A stretch of 64,000 bases of DNA from RGIG6165 sp045545175. Lineage in GTDB: Bacteria > Bacillota > Clostridia > Oscillospirales > Feifaniaceae. The stretch spans positions 48,885 through 112,884 of the forward strand of contig JAZQAK010000060.1 in NCBI GenBank assembly GCA_045545175.1, written 5' to 3'. This document shows positions 1 to 7,652 of this stretch, piece by piece (position 1 is the first letter of the stretch; each line of letters starts with the position of its first letter). The notes below the pieces were generated by a model that worked only from the letters and a program-made list of their open reading frames with translations, did not search any database and was not told the DNA's origin. A program made the translations under genes and the position numbers.

Positions 1-51
1 ATATTTAAGAGATATTGATTTTTTATAAAGAAAAATATATTATAATCTTAT

Positions 52-606
52 ATGATGAGAGTAATTACGGGCCTTGCCCGAGGTAAAAAATTGAAAACAC
101 TTGAAGGTATGGCTACAAGGCCTACCACCGAACGTACGAAAGAAGCGGTTTTTTCAACACTTTTTGATAAAACGGTTGATGCAAACGTGCTTGACCTTTT
201 TGCAGGAAGCGGACAGATGGGCATTGAAGCACTTAGCAGGGGTGCAAAGCATTGTACTTTTGTAGAACAGGCAAGAGATGCGGTTGCGGTAATCAGGCAT
301 AATCTCGGTGAGACAAGACTTGATGCTAAAGCAACTCTTGAATTCAAAGAAGTGTTGTCTTTTCTTGCTTCTGACAGGAATAAATATGATTTGATATTTC
401 TTGATCCGCCTTACGGAAAAGGTCTTGTTGATGAAACCGTTGCGCTAATAGAAAAATACGGGTTGCTTTCCGATGACGGTATAATAGTGGCGGAAAGTGA
501 TGACGTTGATGAAGTTGAAGAAGCGTTCGGGAACATAAAAATGTACAGAAAGTCAAAATACGGCAGGGCAGTGGTGAGATATTACGCCTGTGGTAACGGT
601 GAATGA
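52..606 (+). CDS. rsmD: 16S rRNA (guanine966-N2)-methyltransferase RsmD
   Basis: This is a SAM-dependent methyltransferase expected to modify G966 of 16S rRNA during 30S assembly in the cytoplasm. The Rossmann SAM-binding motif (LDLFAGSGQMGIEAL) sits at about residues 45-60, and the catalytic DPPY motif of N2/N6 methyltransferases at about 118-121. The length of 184 aa is typical of the family. Adjacent ATGs at 52 and 55 are both possible starts. An in-frame stop at 43-45 excludes anything further upstream, and no Shine-Dalgarno is visible. The stop overlaps the longer coaD reading in an ATGA arrangement, and rsmD-coaD is a widespread bacterial pair, which supports both calls. Confidence 0.95.
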   Translation: MMRVITGLARGKKLKTLEGMATRPTTERTKEAVFSTLFDKTVDANVLDLFAGSGQMGIEALSRGAKHCTFVEQARDAVAVIRHNLGETRLDAKATLEFKEVLSFLASDRNKYDLIFLDPPYGKGLVDETVALIEKYGLLSDDGIIVAESDDVDEVEEAFGNIKMYRKSKYGRAVVRYYACGNGE

Positions 607-608
607 TT

Positions 609-1085
609 ATGAAGATTGCGCTCGTTCCGGGAAGTTTTGCACCTCCCACAAGCGGACATCTGGAAGTTATAAAGGCTGCGGCAAAGGCATTCGACAGAGT
701 GATTGTTGCGGCAATGGTAAATCCTGAAAAAACGTATGATTTCTCCCCTGAAGAAATTGTAAATATGCTTAAAAATATTGTAGTGGGCATAGATAACGTG
801 ACCGTCGATTATTATGACGGGATGCTCTGGCAGTACGTTGCGGATAACGGCATTTCAGCAATAGTAAAGGGAATAAGGTCAAAGGCGGATCTTGATTATG
901 AAATGCCTATGGCAGAGTTTAATAAAGAGCGTTGCGGTGTTGACACCTTATACGTATACGCGGATAAGGCCGTTGCACATATAAGTTCGTCACTTGTAAA
1001 AAGCAAGGCGGTAAATGGCGAAAGTATTAAAGGGCTTGTACCGGAAAATATAGAAGAAAAAGTATTAGAAAAATATAGAGGATAG
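609..1085 (+). CDS. coaD: Phosphopantetheine adenylyltransferase CoaD
   Basis: CoaD catalyses the penultimate step of coenzyme A synthesis, adding AMP from ATP to 4'-phosphopantetheine to give dephospho-CoA. The nucleotidyltransferase signature is clear: PGSFAPPTSGH near the N-terminus (family form PGSFDPxTxGH), KGIR at about residue 86, and ISSSLVK at about 126. The length of 158 aa matches the usual 155-165. I prefer the ATG at 609, with GGTGA at 598-602 at good spacing. An in-frame ATG at 603 overlaps the rsmD stop and would add two residues. The P-to-A change after SF (SFAPP rather than SFDPV) is a small departure from the usual signature. Confidence 0.95.
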   Translation: MKIALVPGSFAPPTSGHLEVIKAAAKAFDRVIVAAMVNPEKTYDFSPEEIVNMLKNIVVGIDNVTVDYYDGMLWQYVADNGISAIVKGIRSKADLDYEMPMAEFNKERCGVDTLYVYADKAVAHISSSLVKSKAVNGESIKGLVPENIEEKVLEKYRG

Positions 1086-1096
1086 AGGGAAATATT

Positions 1097-1753
1097 ATGA
1101 AGACATACGAGTATATGGAGCAACTTGAACAACTGTTTCAGGAAAGTTTTAAAGTTCCGCTGTCAAACGGTAAGATTCTCGTAGATTCGATTTTTATGCA
1201 GGAGATACTCTCGGATATGAGAGATGCGTTACCTGAAGAGTTTGAACAGGCAGTGAGCATAGTGAGAGACAAGAACAATATTTTGTCCGATGCTCGCAGG
1301 GAAGCGGACGTTGTTATGAAAAATGCTGAGGAAAAGGCAAAATTCCTTGTAAGCCGTGACGAGATTACAAGAGGCGCTGAAGAAAAAGCAGCGGCAATGA
1401 TAGCAGAAGCAAAAAAAGATGCAGAGGCACTTGAAAAAGCTGCCAATGCCCGTGCAAATGAATGTATAAATTCGGCAAAGATACAGGCTGAAGAAATAAT
1501 GAGGCAGACGCAGGATGCTGCGCAGCAGCTCAGACTTCAGGCCGATGAGTATTCAACAACAACCATAAATAATGCCAATGCCCGTGCGGCAGAAATTAAA
1601 CAGAACATTGAGGGCGCTGCTGCAAATCTTGCAGGGGCAACCAATGAATACAGTGAACAGATACTTACACGTATGTATGAACTTATGGTCAATACGGCTA
1701 AAGAAATCAAGGATGTTCACGGTCAGATAAGAAACGATTTTACAATAAAATAA
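1097..1753 (+). CDS. Coiled-coil protein of the family found downstream of coaD
   Basis: This 218 aa soluble protein has no enzymatic motif. Residues about 15-90 carry a conserved block that I recognise from genes next to coaD in many Clostridia: a KVPLSNGK element, VDS, a run ending in DALPEEFEQA, and ILSDARREA. Residues about 70-190 are rich in Ala, Glu and Lys with heptad-like spacing, indicating a long coiled coil of the kind loosely likened to ATP-synthase b/V-type H subunits or DivIVA. There is no membrane segment or signal peptide. It starts 11 bases after coaD behind GAGGGA, and the transcript ends at a strong terminator just downstream. The function is unknown; a structural or scaffolding role is only inference. 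Confidence 0.75.
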   Translation: MKTYEYMEQLEQLFQESFKVPLSNGKILVDSIFMQEILSDMRDALPEEFEQAVSIVRDKNNILSDARREADVVMKNAEEKAKFLVSRDEITRGAEEKAAAMIAEAKKDAEALEKAANARANECINSAKIQAEEIMRQTQDAAQQLRLQADEYSTTTINNANARAAEIKQNIEGAAANLAGATNEYSEQILTRMYELMVNTAKEIKDVHGQIRNDFTIK

Positions 1754-1766
1754 GCGGTTTTTTTAT

Positions 1767-1801
1767 GACGGTATTGCGATATGCAGTACCGTCTTTTTTT
1801 T
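1767..1801 (+). terminator. Rho-independent terminator after the coaD operon
   Basis: An 11-base stem (1767-1777 pairing with 1783-1793, one G-T wobble) closes a five-base loop and is followed by eight T residues. It ends the rsmD-coaD-coiled-coil transcript and separates it from the mraZ promoter region. Confidence 0.9.
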
Positions 1802-1928
1802 ACACCTAAAAACAGAACATATTTACATTTAATTTTGAGGGAATACAATATATTGTGTAAAGAACATATGTTTTCACATTTTTTGAAAAAAAGTTTATGT
1901 AAACCGGATACTTTTTATTCAAAAACAG

Positions 1929-1957
1929 TTGATTTTGTAAAAAATCATATTTAAAAT
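1929..1957 (+). promoter_or_regulatory. Probable SigA promoter of the mraZ (dcw) operon
   Basis: TTGATT (1929-1934) and TAAAAT (1952-1957) are separated by 17 bases, the optimal spacing, so transcription would begin near 1964. The -10 element overlaps the first, degenerate copy of the AAAGTGG-type boxes described in the next entry, which suits autorepression by MraZ. The 127 bases between the upstream terminator and this promoter are AT-rich and show no gene. Confidence 0.65.
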
Positions 1958-2000
1958 GGAGTCAGTAAGGTGAAAAGTGGGGCGTTATCCCACAAAGTGG
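1953..2000 (+). promoter_or_regulatory. Candidate MraZ operator: three AAAGTGG-type direct repeats
   Basis: Two exact AAAGTGG boxes occur at 1974-1980 and 1994-2000, and a one-mismatch copy (AAAATGG) at 1953-1959. The start-to-start spacings of 21 and 20 bases equal about two helical turns, putting all copies on one DNA face. MraZ proteins are known to bind tandem GTGG-containing repeats in front of their own operon. The spacing here is wider than in the examples I know. Function is inferred from position and sequence. Confidence 0.65.
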
Positions 2001-2022
2001 TGAAATGAAAGGGGATGAGAAA

Positions 2023-2439
2023 ATGATAGGACAGTCAAAACACAATATTGACGCAAAAGGCCGTATCATAATCCCCAACAAATTTCGTGAAAGTTTAGGT
2101 GAGACGTTTATTCTTACTCAGGGACTGGATAACTGTATTTCGGTTTACCCGATGCAAGAGTGGGAAATTAAAGAAAAAGCACTCGAAGCTCTTCCTGAAG
2201 CACAGGGAAGAAAAATAAGACGTTTTTTCTTCTCAAATGCGGAAGAGGTTACGGCGGATTCGCAGGGCAGAATAATAATTCCTCTGCGACTCAGAGAATA
2301 TGCAGGTCTCAAAAAAGAGGTTTATATCACCGGTGCAGGAAACAAGGCTGAAATCTGGAGCGGTGAAAACTGGAATAAACTCGGCGAAGAACTTACAAAC
2401 ACTGAAATTGAACAAGCAATGCTTGAATTGGGCTTTTAA
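2023..2439 (+). CDS. mraZ: Transcriptional regulator MraZ
   Basis: MraZ is the AbrB-fold DNA-binding protein that heads dcw clusters and represses its own operon. Two SpoVT/AbrB-type halves are visible: an N-terminal SKHNIDAKGRIIIPNKFR, and a second at about residues 75-90 with ADSQGRIIIPLRLR. The length of 138 aa is normal. I place the start at 2023 because AAAGGGG (2008-2014) lies at correct spacing and the family begins just before the xxHxIDxKGR motif. An in-frame ATG at 2005 would add six charged residues and lacks a site of its own. It is followed three bases later by rsmH, the standard order. Confidence 0.95.
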   Translation: MIGQSKHNIDAKGRIIIPNKFRESLGETFILTQGLDNCISVYPMQEWEIKEKALEALPEAQGRKIRRFFFSNAEEVTADSQGRIIIPLRLREYAGLKKEVYITGAGNKAEIWSGENWNKLGEELTNTEIEQAMLELGF

Positions 2440-2442
2440 AGT

Positions 2443-3378
2443 ATGAGTGAATTGATACACGTTTCCGTTTTGGCGGATGAATGCATTAACGGTCTTAATA
2501 TAAAACCCGACGGTGTTTACGTTGACGGAACACTCGGCGGTGCAGGACATTCTTCTCTTATATGTGAGAAATTGTCGGCAGGTGGCAGACTGATAGGTAT
2601 TGACCGTGATGAATATGCAATAGGCAGGGCAAAAGAACGCCTTGCGCAATACGGAGAAAGAGTTACCTACGTTAACAGTAATTATTCAAACGTAAAAAAC
2701 GTATTGAATGAACTCGGAATCGAAGAAATTGACGGTATGCTTCTTGATTTGGGAGTTTCTTCGTTCCAACTTGACGATGCAGACAGAGGCTTTTCCTACC
2801 GATTTTCTTCTCCCTTGGATATGAGAATGTCCCGGGGGGAGGGAATGTCGGCAAAGGAAGTAGTCAACCGATATTCAGAAAAGGAACTTGCACGAATTCT
2901 GTATGAGTACGGAGAAGAAAGGTACTCAAGACAGATAGCGGCAAATATCTGCAAAAAAAGAGCAGAAAAAGAAATTGAAACGACGGATGAACTTGTTGAA
3001 ATCATAAGAAATTCAATGCCGGCAAAGGCACTCAGAGAGGGTCATCCGGCAAAAAGAAGTTTTCAGGCAATCCGCATAGAAGTAAATAACGAACTTGGCG
3101 TTATTGAAGATACGATAAATGATGCGATAAGTATGTTAAAACCGGGTGGAAGGCTTGTTATAATCACTTTCCATTCGCTTGAAGACAGAATAGTAAAAAA
3201 TGCCTATAACAAAGCCGCACAGGGATGTACTTGTCCGAGGGAATTTCCCATATGTGTATGCGGTAATAAACCGAAAGTAAAAGTTCTGACAAAAAAACCG
3301 ATTTTACCCTCTGATGAGGAACTTGAGGTTAATCCTCGTTCGGCAAGTGCAAAACTCAGGATATGTGAAAAACTTTAA
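2443..3378 (+). CDS. rsmH: 16S rRNA (cytosine1402-N4)-methyltransferase RsmH
   Basis: RsmH (MraW) methylates N4 of C1402 in the ribosomal P site using SAM. The glycine-rich SAM motif DGTLGGAGHS is at about residues 29-38, LLDLGVSS at about 101-108, and the conserved DxxFSYRFSSPLDMRM block follows. HPAKRSFQAIRI and the TFHSLEDRIVK segment near the C-terminus are diagnostic. The length of 311 aa is standard. The C-terminus carries a small cysteine-rich insert (CTCPREFPICVCG) common in Firmicute RsmH. It lies between mraZ and the ftsL-like gene in the canonical dcw order, within one operon. Confidence 0.97.
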   Translation: MSELIHVSVLADECINGLNIKPDGVYVDGTLGGAGHSSLICEKLSAGGRLIGIDRDEYAIGRAKERLAQYGERVTYVNSNYSNVKNVLNELGIEEIDGMLLDLGVSSFQLDDADRGFSYRFSSPLDMRMSRGEGMSAKEVVNRYSEKELARILYEYGEERYSRQIAANICKKRAEKEIETTDELVEIIRNSMPAKALREGHPAKRSFQAIRIEVNNELGVIEDTINDAISMLKPGGRLVIITFHSLEDRIVKNAYNKAAQGCTCPREFPICVCGNKPKVKVLTKKPILPSDEELEVNPRSASAKLRICEKL

Positions 3379-3390
3379 AGGAGATTTAAA

Positions 3391-3867
3391 ATGAGCAGTT
3401 ACAGAAATGACAGTACAGCATATGATCTGAATATGTTTGATCCTGCGGTCAGAAGCGGCGCAATGCATGATACTATGGTTGTTGCACATAACAGAAAATC
3501 TGTGTATGCAAGAAAAAATGCAGTATCAAATATTATGCTTGCTATGATAATATCTGCACTTTTTGTTGTGCTGATAGGAAGTCATTCTATGCTCAATGAA
3601 GTCACAACACAGGTAAGCCGTGCGAAAAAAGAATATACGACACTTCTCGAAGAATCAGACAAACTTAGTCTTCAACTTGAATCAAAGATAAATCTTGCTG
3701 CAATAGAAGAGACTGCCATAAATACATACGGTATGGTGAAAGCAGATCAGGATGATATTCAGTACATAAGTTTTATGGGAGAAGATGAGGCGAAAGTTCT
3801 GAAGGATGAAAATGCCATAGAAACTTTTTTCTCAAATTTATTCGTAGATATTTCTTTTTATAAATAA
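3391..3867 (+). CDS. ftsL: FtsL-like cell-division membrane protein
   Basis: The 158 aa protein has a roughly 45-residue polar cytoplasmic N-terminus, a single transmembrane helix (about residues 46-66) and a short extracellular coiled coil (about 70-105). This is the bitopic topology of FtsL/DivIC, which form the FtsQLB (DivIB-FtsL-DivIC) complex that activates septal wall synthesis. Sequence identity within the family is too low for a motif-based call. The assignment rests on topology and on its position between rsmH and the class B penicillin-binding protein gene, where ftsL always lies. The start follows AAGGAG at good spacing. Confidence 0.8.
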   Translation: MSSYRNDSTAYDLNMFDPAVRSGAMHDTMVVAHNRKSVYARKNAVSNIMLAMIISALFVVLIGSHSMLNEVTTQVSRAKKEYTTLLEESDKLSLQLESKINLAAIEETAINTYGMVKADQDDIQYISFMGEDEAKVLKDENAIETFFSNLFVDISFYK

Positions 3868-3901
3868 ATATAGTACAATTATATAAGGAAATTTAAAAAG
3901 T

Positions 3902-3927
3902 GAGAGTGTAGATTATTCTAAACTCTC
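3902..3927 (+). terminator. Hairpin between ftsL and spoVD (weak terminator or attenuator)
   Basis: An 11-base stem with one internal mismatch (3902-3912 with 3917-3927) closes a TTAT loop and is followed only by ATTTTG. The short T run suggests partial termination or an mRNA-stabilising hairpin that could lower expression of the wall genes downstream. Confidence 0.5.
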
Positions 3928-3964
3928 ATTTTGCAGTTATATTATAGTATAGGCGGTGATTTTT

Positions 3965-6190
3965 ATGGCTAACGGTATTCCGGCAAAACAAAAGAAAAGG
4001 ATGAAATGGGTTATGTACTTTTTCTTGCTTCTGTGCTTGCCTGTACTTATCTTCAGTATTTTTAACATTTCGGTTATAAACCATGAAAAATATGAGTCGA
4101 TGGCTATCAATCAGCAGACGACTGATTCCGTAATAAATGCAAAACGCGGTACGATTCTTGACCGCAGCGGAAATGAACTTGCAGTAAGTGCTACCGCTGA
4201 AACTGTAACTATCAATCCTAAAGCGATAAACAAAGAGGATGATACAGAAGCGGTGGCTATTGCAAAAGGCCTCTCGGAAATACTCGGACTTGAATATGAA
4301 TCAGTATACAAAAAGACGCAGGCAAATACTTTTTATCAGCTTATAAAAAGAACCGTTACGGAAGAAGAGGCTGCGAAGGTAAGAGAATTAAAGATAGAAC
4401 TTGATACGGATGCAATAATTCTCGTTGAAGATACCAAGCGTTATTATCCCAACGGGTCACTTGCATCTACGGTTATCGGATTCTGTAATGTTGACGGTGA
4501 CGGTATAGAGGGAATAGAAGCATATTATAACGACGTTCTCAAAGGCACCAGCGGAAGGGTAGTTACTGCTAAGGATGCTGTTGGCGGCGAACTTCCGTAT
4601 GAATACGAAACTTACGTAGAAAGTGAGGACGGTTACGATCTTGTTCTGACAATAGATTCCACAATTCAGTATTACACCGATAAGTATCTTGAACAGGCTC
4701 TTGTTGATGCAAACGTAATGAATAAAGCAACGGCAATAGTTATGGACGTCAATACGGGTGAGATACTTGCAATGTCTACCAAGCCTGACTATGACCTTAA
4801 TAATCCGAGGAGTATAACAGATCCGGAGGATATTGCTTATCTTGAAACGCTCAGCGGTGAAGAGTATTCGAGTGCCCAGCTTAAAGCCTGGCAAAAGATG
4901 TGGAGAAATAAGGCAATAAGTGATACATATGAACCCGGTTCGGTATTTAAAGTTATAACTTCGGCTATGGCGCTTGAGGACGGCACTGTTTCTTTGGCAA
5001 ACTCTTTTGACTGTGCGGGAAGAACCGTTGTCAACGGAACGACCATTAAATGCTGGAAAACGGCAGGTCACGGTCATCAGTCGTTCCAGGAGGCACTTGA
5101 CAATTCGTGTAACTGTGCATTTATGGCAATATCTTCACAAATCGGCTCACCGTCATTCTATAACTATATGACGGCATTCGGTTTCAGGGAAAAAACGGGT
5201 ATTGACTTAAACGGCGAAAGTTCATCTATTCTTCATGACAGAAGCGTTATTGAAAATCCGATAACGCTTGCGGTTGCATCTTTCGGTCAGACGTTTAAAA
5301 TAACGCCTATACAGATGATTACGGCGATATCTGCGGCAGTTAACGGCGGTAATCTGCTTGAACCGCATCTCGTAAAAGAAATAAGGGATAATGACGGAAA
5401 CGTAATAAAATCTGTTGGAACGACGGTTAAGCGTCAGGTTATTTCTCAGGAAACATCAGAAACAATTGCTAAGATGATGGAACACGTTGTTGAAGACGGT
5501 ACCGGTAAAAATGCCTACATAAAGGGCTTCCGTGTGGGCGGTAAAACAGCTACGTCGGAAAAGAGAGACCAGGCAGACGAATTTGGTAACACAACGGCGT
5601 ATGCCGTATCGTTTATGGGAATAGCACCTTCGGATGACCCTCAGATTGCAGTTCTTGTAATTCTTGATGAACCGGACACACCTACTGTTTCCGGCGGTGC
5701 ACAGGCAGGTCCTGTTGTAAGGAATATTCTTGAAGCGGCATTACCTTATCTTGGAATAACACCCGAGTATACGGCAGAGGAACTTGCAAGTATGGCACAT
5801 ACGGTTGAGAACTATGTCGGTATGACGGTTGAACAGGCTCAAAGTACAGCTAAAACGGCAGGGTATACCCTTAGAGTTATAGGTACAGGCACAACTGTGG
5901 ATGCACAGATGCCGAGAAGCGGTTCAACTCTTAATACGGGTGGTTTACTTGTACTTTATACAGATGACAGTGCTATACAACGTGTAAGCGTTCCTGACCT
6001 TACGGGACTTACAGTGAGTCAGGCAACGTCACTTCTTAATTCATCGACACTCAACATCCAACTCAACGGAAATTATATGGATGCGTCGGAGGCTATAGCA
6101 ATTTCGCAGTCAGTTACAACGGGCACAGAGGTTGAAAAAGGCTCGGTTATAACGGTGACATTCTATAATCCTAATATCAGGGACGATTAG
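3965..6190 (+). CDS. spoVD: Class B penicillin-binding protein with PASTA domains (FtsI/SpoVD type)
   Basis: This monofunctional transpeptidase cross-links peptidoglycan at the septum or, for SpoVD, in the spore cortex. An N-terminal membrane anchor (about residues 14-34) precedes a pedestal domain and the transpeptidase domain with SVFK (Ser326), SCN (381-383) and KTA (527-529; KTG is more usual). Two C-terminal PASTA domains (about 615-675 and 680-741) place it with SpoVD/Pbp2x. Only one class B enzyme lies in this cluster, so it may serve division, sporulation or both. I chose the ATG at 3965, where AGGCGG has proper spacing; the GTG at 3956 would overlap that site. Length is 741 aa. Confidence 0.92.
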   Translation: MANGIPAKQKKRMKWVMYFFLLLCLPVLIFSIFNISVINHEKYESMAINQQTTDSVINAKRGTILDRSGNELAVSATAETVTINPKAINKEDDTEAVAIAKGLSEILGLEYESVYKKTQANTFYQLIKRTVTEEEAAKVRELKIELDTDAIILVEDTKRYYPNGSLASTVIGFCNVDGDGIEGIEAYYNDVLKGTSGRVVTAKDAVGGELPYEYETYVESEDGYDLVLTIDSTIQYYTDKYLEQALVDANVMNKATAIVMDVNTGEILAMSTKPDYDLNNPRSITDPEDIAYLETLSGEEYSSAQLKAWQKMWRNKAISDTYEPGSVFKVITSAMALEDGTVSLANSFDCAGRTVVNGTTIKCWKTAGHGHQSFQEALDNSCNCAFMAISSQIGSPSFYNYMTAFGFREKTGIDLNGESSSILHDRSVIENPITLAVASFGQTFKITPIQMITAISAAVNGGNLLEPHLVKEIRDNDGNVIKSVGTTVKRQVISQETSETIAKMMEHVVEDGTGKNAYIKGFRVGGKTATSEKRDQADEFGNTTAYAVSFMGIAPSDDPQIAVLVILDEPDTPTVSGGAQAGPVVRNILEAALPYLGITPEYTAEELASMAHTVENYVGMTVEQAQSTAKTAGYTLRVIGTGTTVDAQMPRSGSTLNTGGLLVLYTDDSAIQRVSVPDLTGLTVSQATSLLNSSTLNIQLNGNYMDASEAIAISQSVTTGTEVEKGSVITVTFYNPNIRDD

Positions 6191-6209
6191 TCCAAAACGG
6201 AGGGAACAG

Positions 6210-7649
6210 ATGAGACTCTCGGAAATTTTAAATAATGTTGAAATAATAAAAAATGACGTAGGCGACGTAGAGATAACGGAGATAGTCTATGACAGCAGAA
6301 AGGTTACACCCGGATGCGTTTTTGTTGCTATTTCCGGTGTCGGAACTGATGCACACAAATTCGTGCAGGATGCGTTGTCAAAGGGTGCTAAATGTGCCGT
6401 TGTTGAAAAAGAAGGTTATCCGAATGCGGTGCTTGTTAAAAATACAAGAAAAGCACTTGCTCTTATGTCTGCTAATTTCTACGGTAATCCGTCAAAAAAT
6501 TTCAAACTTATCGGCGTAACCGGAACCAATGGAAAAACTACCTCGACGTACCTTATTAAGCATATTCTTGAAAAATGCGGATATAAAGTGGGCCTTATAG
6601 GTACAATTCAGAATATGGTCGGTGACAGGGTAATGGAAACAGGTTACACTACCCCTGAACCCTTGCAGTTACAGCAGTTATTCAGATTATTTGCGGATGA
6701 AAAAGTAGATTATGCCGTAATGGAGGTTTCGTCACACTCACTTGCGCAGGAACGTGTGGCGGGTCTTGAATTTGAAGTTAGTATATTTACAAATCTTACG
6801 CAGGATCATCTTGATTACCACGTGACGATGGATAATTATATGCTTGCAAAGGCTAAACTTTTTTCGGTGTCAAAAACGGGCATTTTCAATCTTGATGACA
6901 AGTATACCGAAAAAATGATGGAAACTGTTCCTTGCAGAAAAGTTACGTATTCTGTTAATGATGCTAAGTCTGATTATTATGCCGACAGTACGTTTTTTGA
7001 ACCTACCGGAGTGAAATACCGTATGGCTTCACCTGACGGTGATTTTCAGGTTGGTATAAAAGTTCCGGGTAAGTTTACTGTTTACAATTCACTTGGCGTT
7101 ATAGCAGCGTGCAGAGAACTTGGTATACCGACAGAAAAAATAGTTTCGGCAATTTCTGAGATTACGGGCGTTAAAGGCAGAGTGGAGGTTGTACCGACAA
7201 AAGGTGACTATACTGTACTTATCGACTATGCACATACTCCCGATGCGATAGAAAACGTGCTTTCTACCGTACGTGAAGTGTCTAAAGGCCGTGTCGTAGT
7301 GCTTTTTGGATGCGGTGGCGACAGGGATCGCACAAAACGTCCTAAAATGGGACGTGCGGCATTTTCACTTGCTGATTTTTGTATAGTTACCTCCGATAAT
7401 CCCAGAAGTGAAGACCCGAATGAGATAATAAAGGATATAATGGAGGGTGTTAAGGATATGAATACCCCATATACCGTTATTCCTAATAGAAAAGAAGCAA
7501 TAGAATACGCAATAAAAAATGCAAAAAAAGACGATATTATTGTTCTTGCGGGAAAAGGTCACGAAACGTACCAGATACTTGCAGATAAAACAATACATTT
7601 TGACGAGCGTGAAGTTATTGCGGATATTTACAGGAATATGGAGGCGTAA
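6210..7649 (+). CDS. murE: UDP-MurNAc-L-Ala-D-Glu:meso-diaminopimelate ligase MurE
   Basis: MurE is the cytoplasmic ATP-dependent ligase that adds the third residue of the peptidoglycan stem peptide. The Mur ligase P-loop GVTGTNGKTTS is at about residue 110. The central domain follows, and the C-terminal domain carries DNPR at 396-399, the signature of meso-diaminopimelate rather than lysine specificity. The length of 479 aa is typical. It follows spoVD after 19 bases behind GGAGGGA and is followed immediately by mraY. The murF gene that usually separates murE from mraY is absent. Confidence 0.97.
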   Translation: MRLSEILNNVEIIKNDVGDVEITEIVYDSRKVTPGCVFVAISGVGTDAHKFVQDALSKGAKCAVVEKEGYPNAVLVKNTRKALALMSANFYGNPSKNFKLIGVTGTNGKTTSTYLIKHILEKCGYKVGLIGTIQNMVGDRVMETGYTTPEPLQLQQLFRLFADEKVDYAVMEVSSHSLAQERVAGLEFEVSIFTNLTQDHLDYHVTMDNYMLAKAKLFSVSKTGIFNLDDKYTEKMMETVPCRKVTYSVNDAKSDYYADSTFFEPTGVKYRMASPDGDFQVGIKVPGKFTVYNSLGVIAACRELGIPTEKIVSAISEITGVKGRVEVVPTKGDYTVLIDYAHTPDAIENVLSTVREVSKGRVVVLFGCGGDRDRTKRPKMGRAAFSLADFCIVTSDNPRSEDPNEIIKDIMEGVKDMNTPYTVIPNRKEAIEYAIKNAKKDDIIVLAGKGHETYQILADKTIHFDEREVIADIYRNMEA

Positions 7650-7652
7650 TTT

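Noticed and set aside
1845..1856. Perfect 12-base palindrome ACAATATATTGT upstream of mraZ
   Set aside because: It lies in very AT-rich DNA, no second copy is seen nearby, and it sits well upstream of the promoter, so chance is a sufficient explanation.
4457..5077. A 206-codon minus-strand frame inside spoVD
   Set aside because: It lies within the transpeptidase gene, whose motifs are clear; the antisense product resembles nothing and lacks initiation signals.
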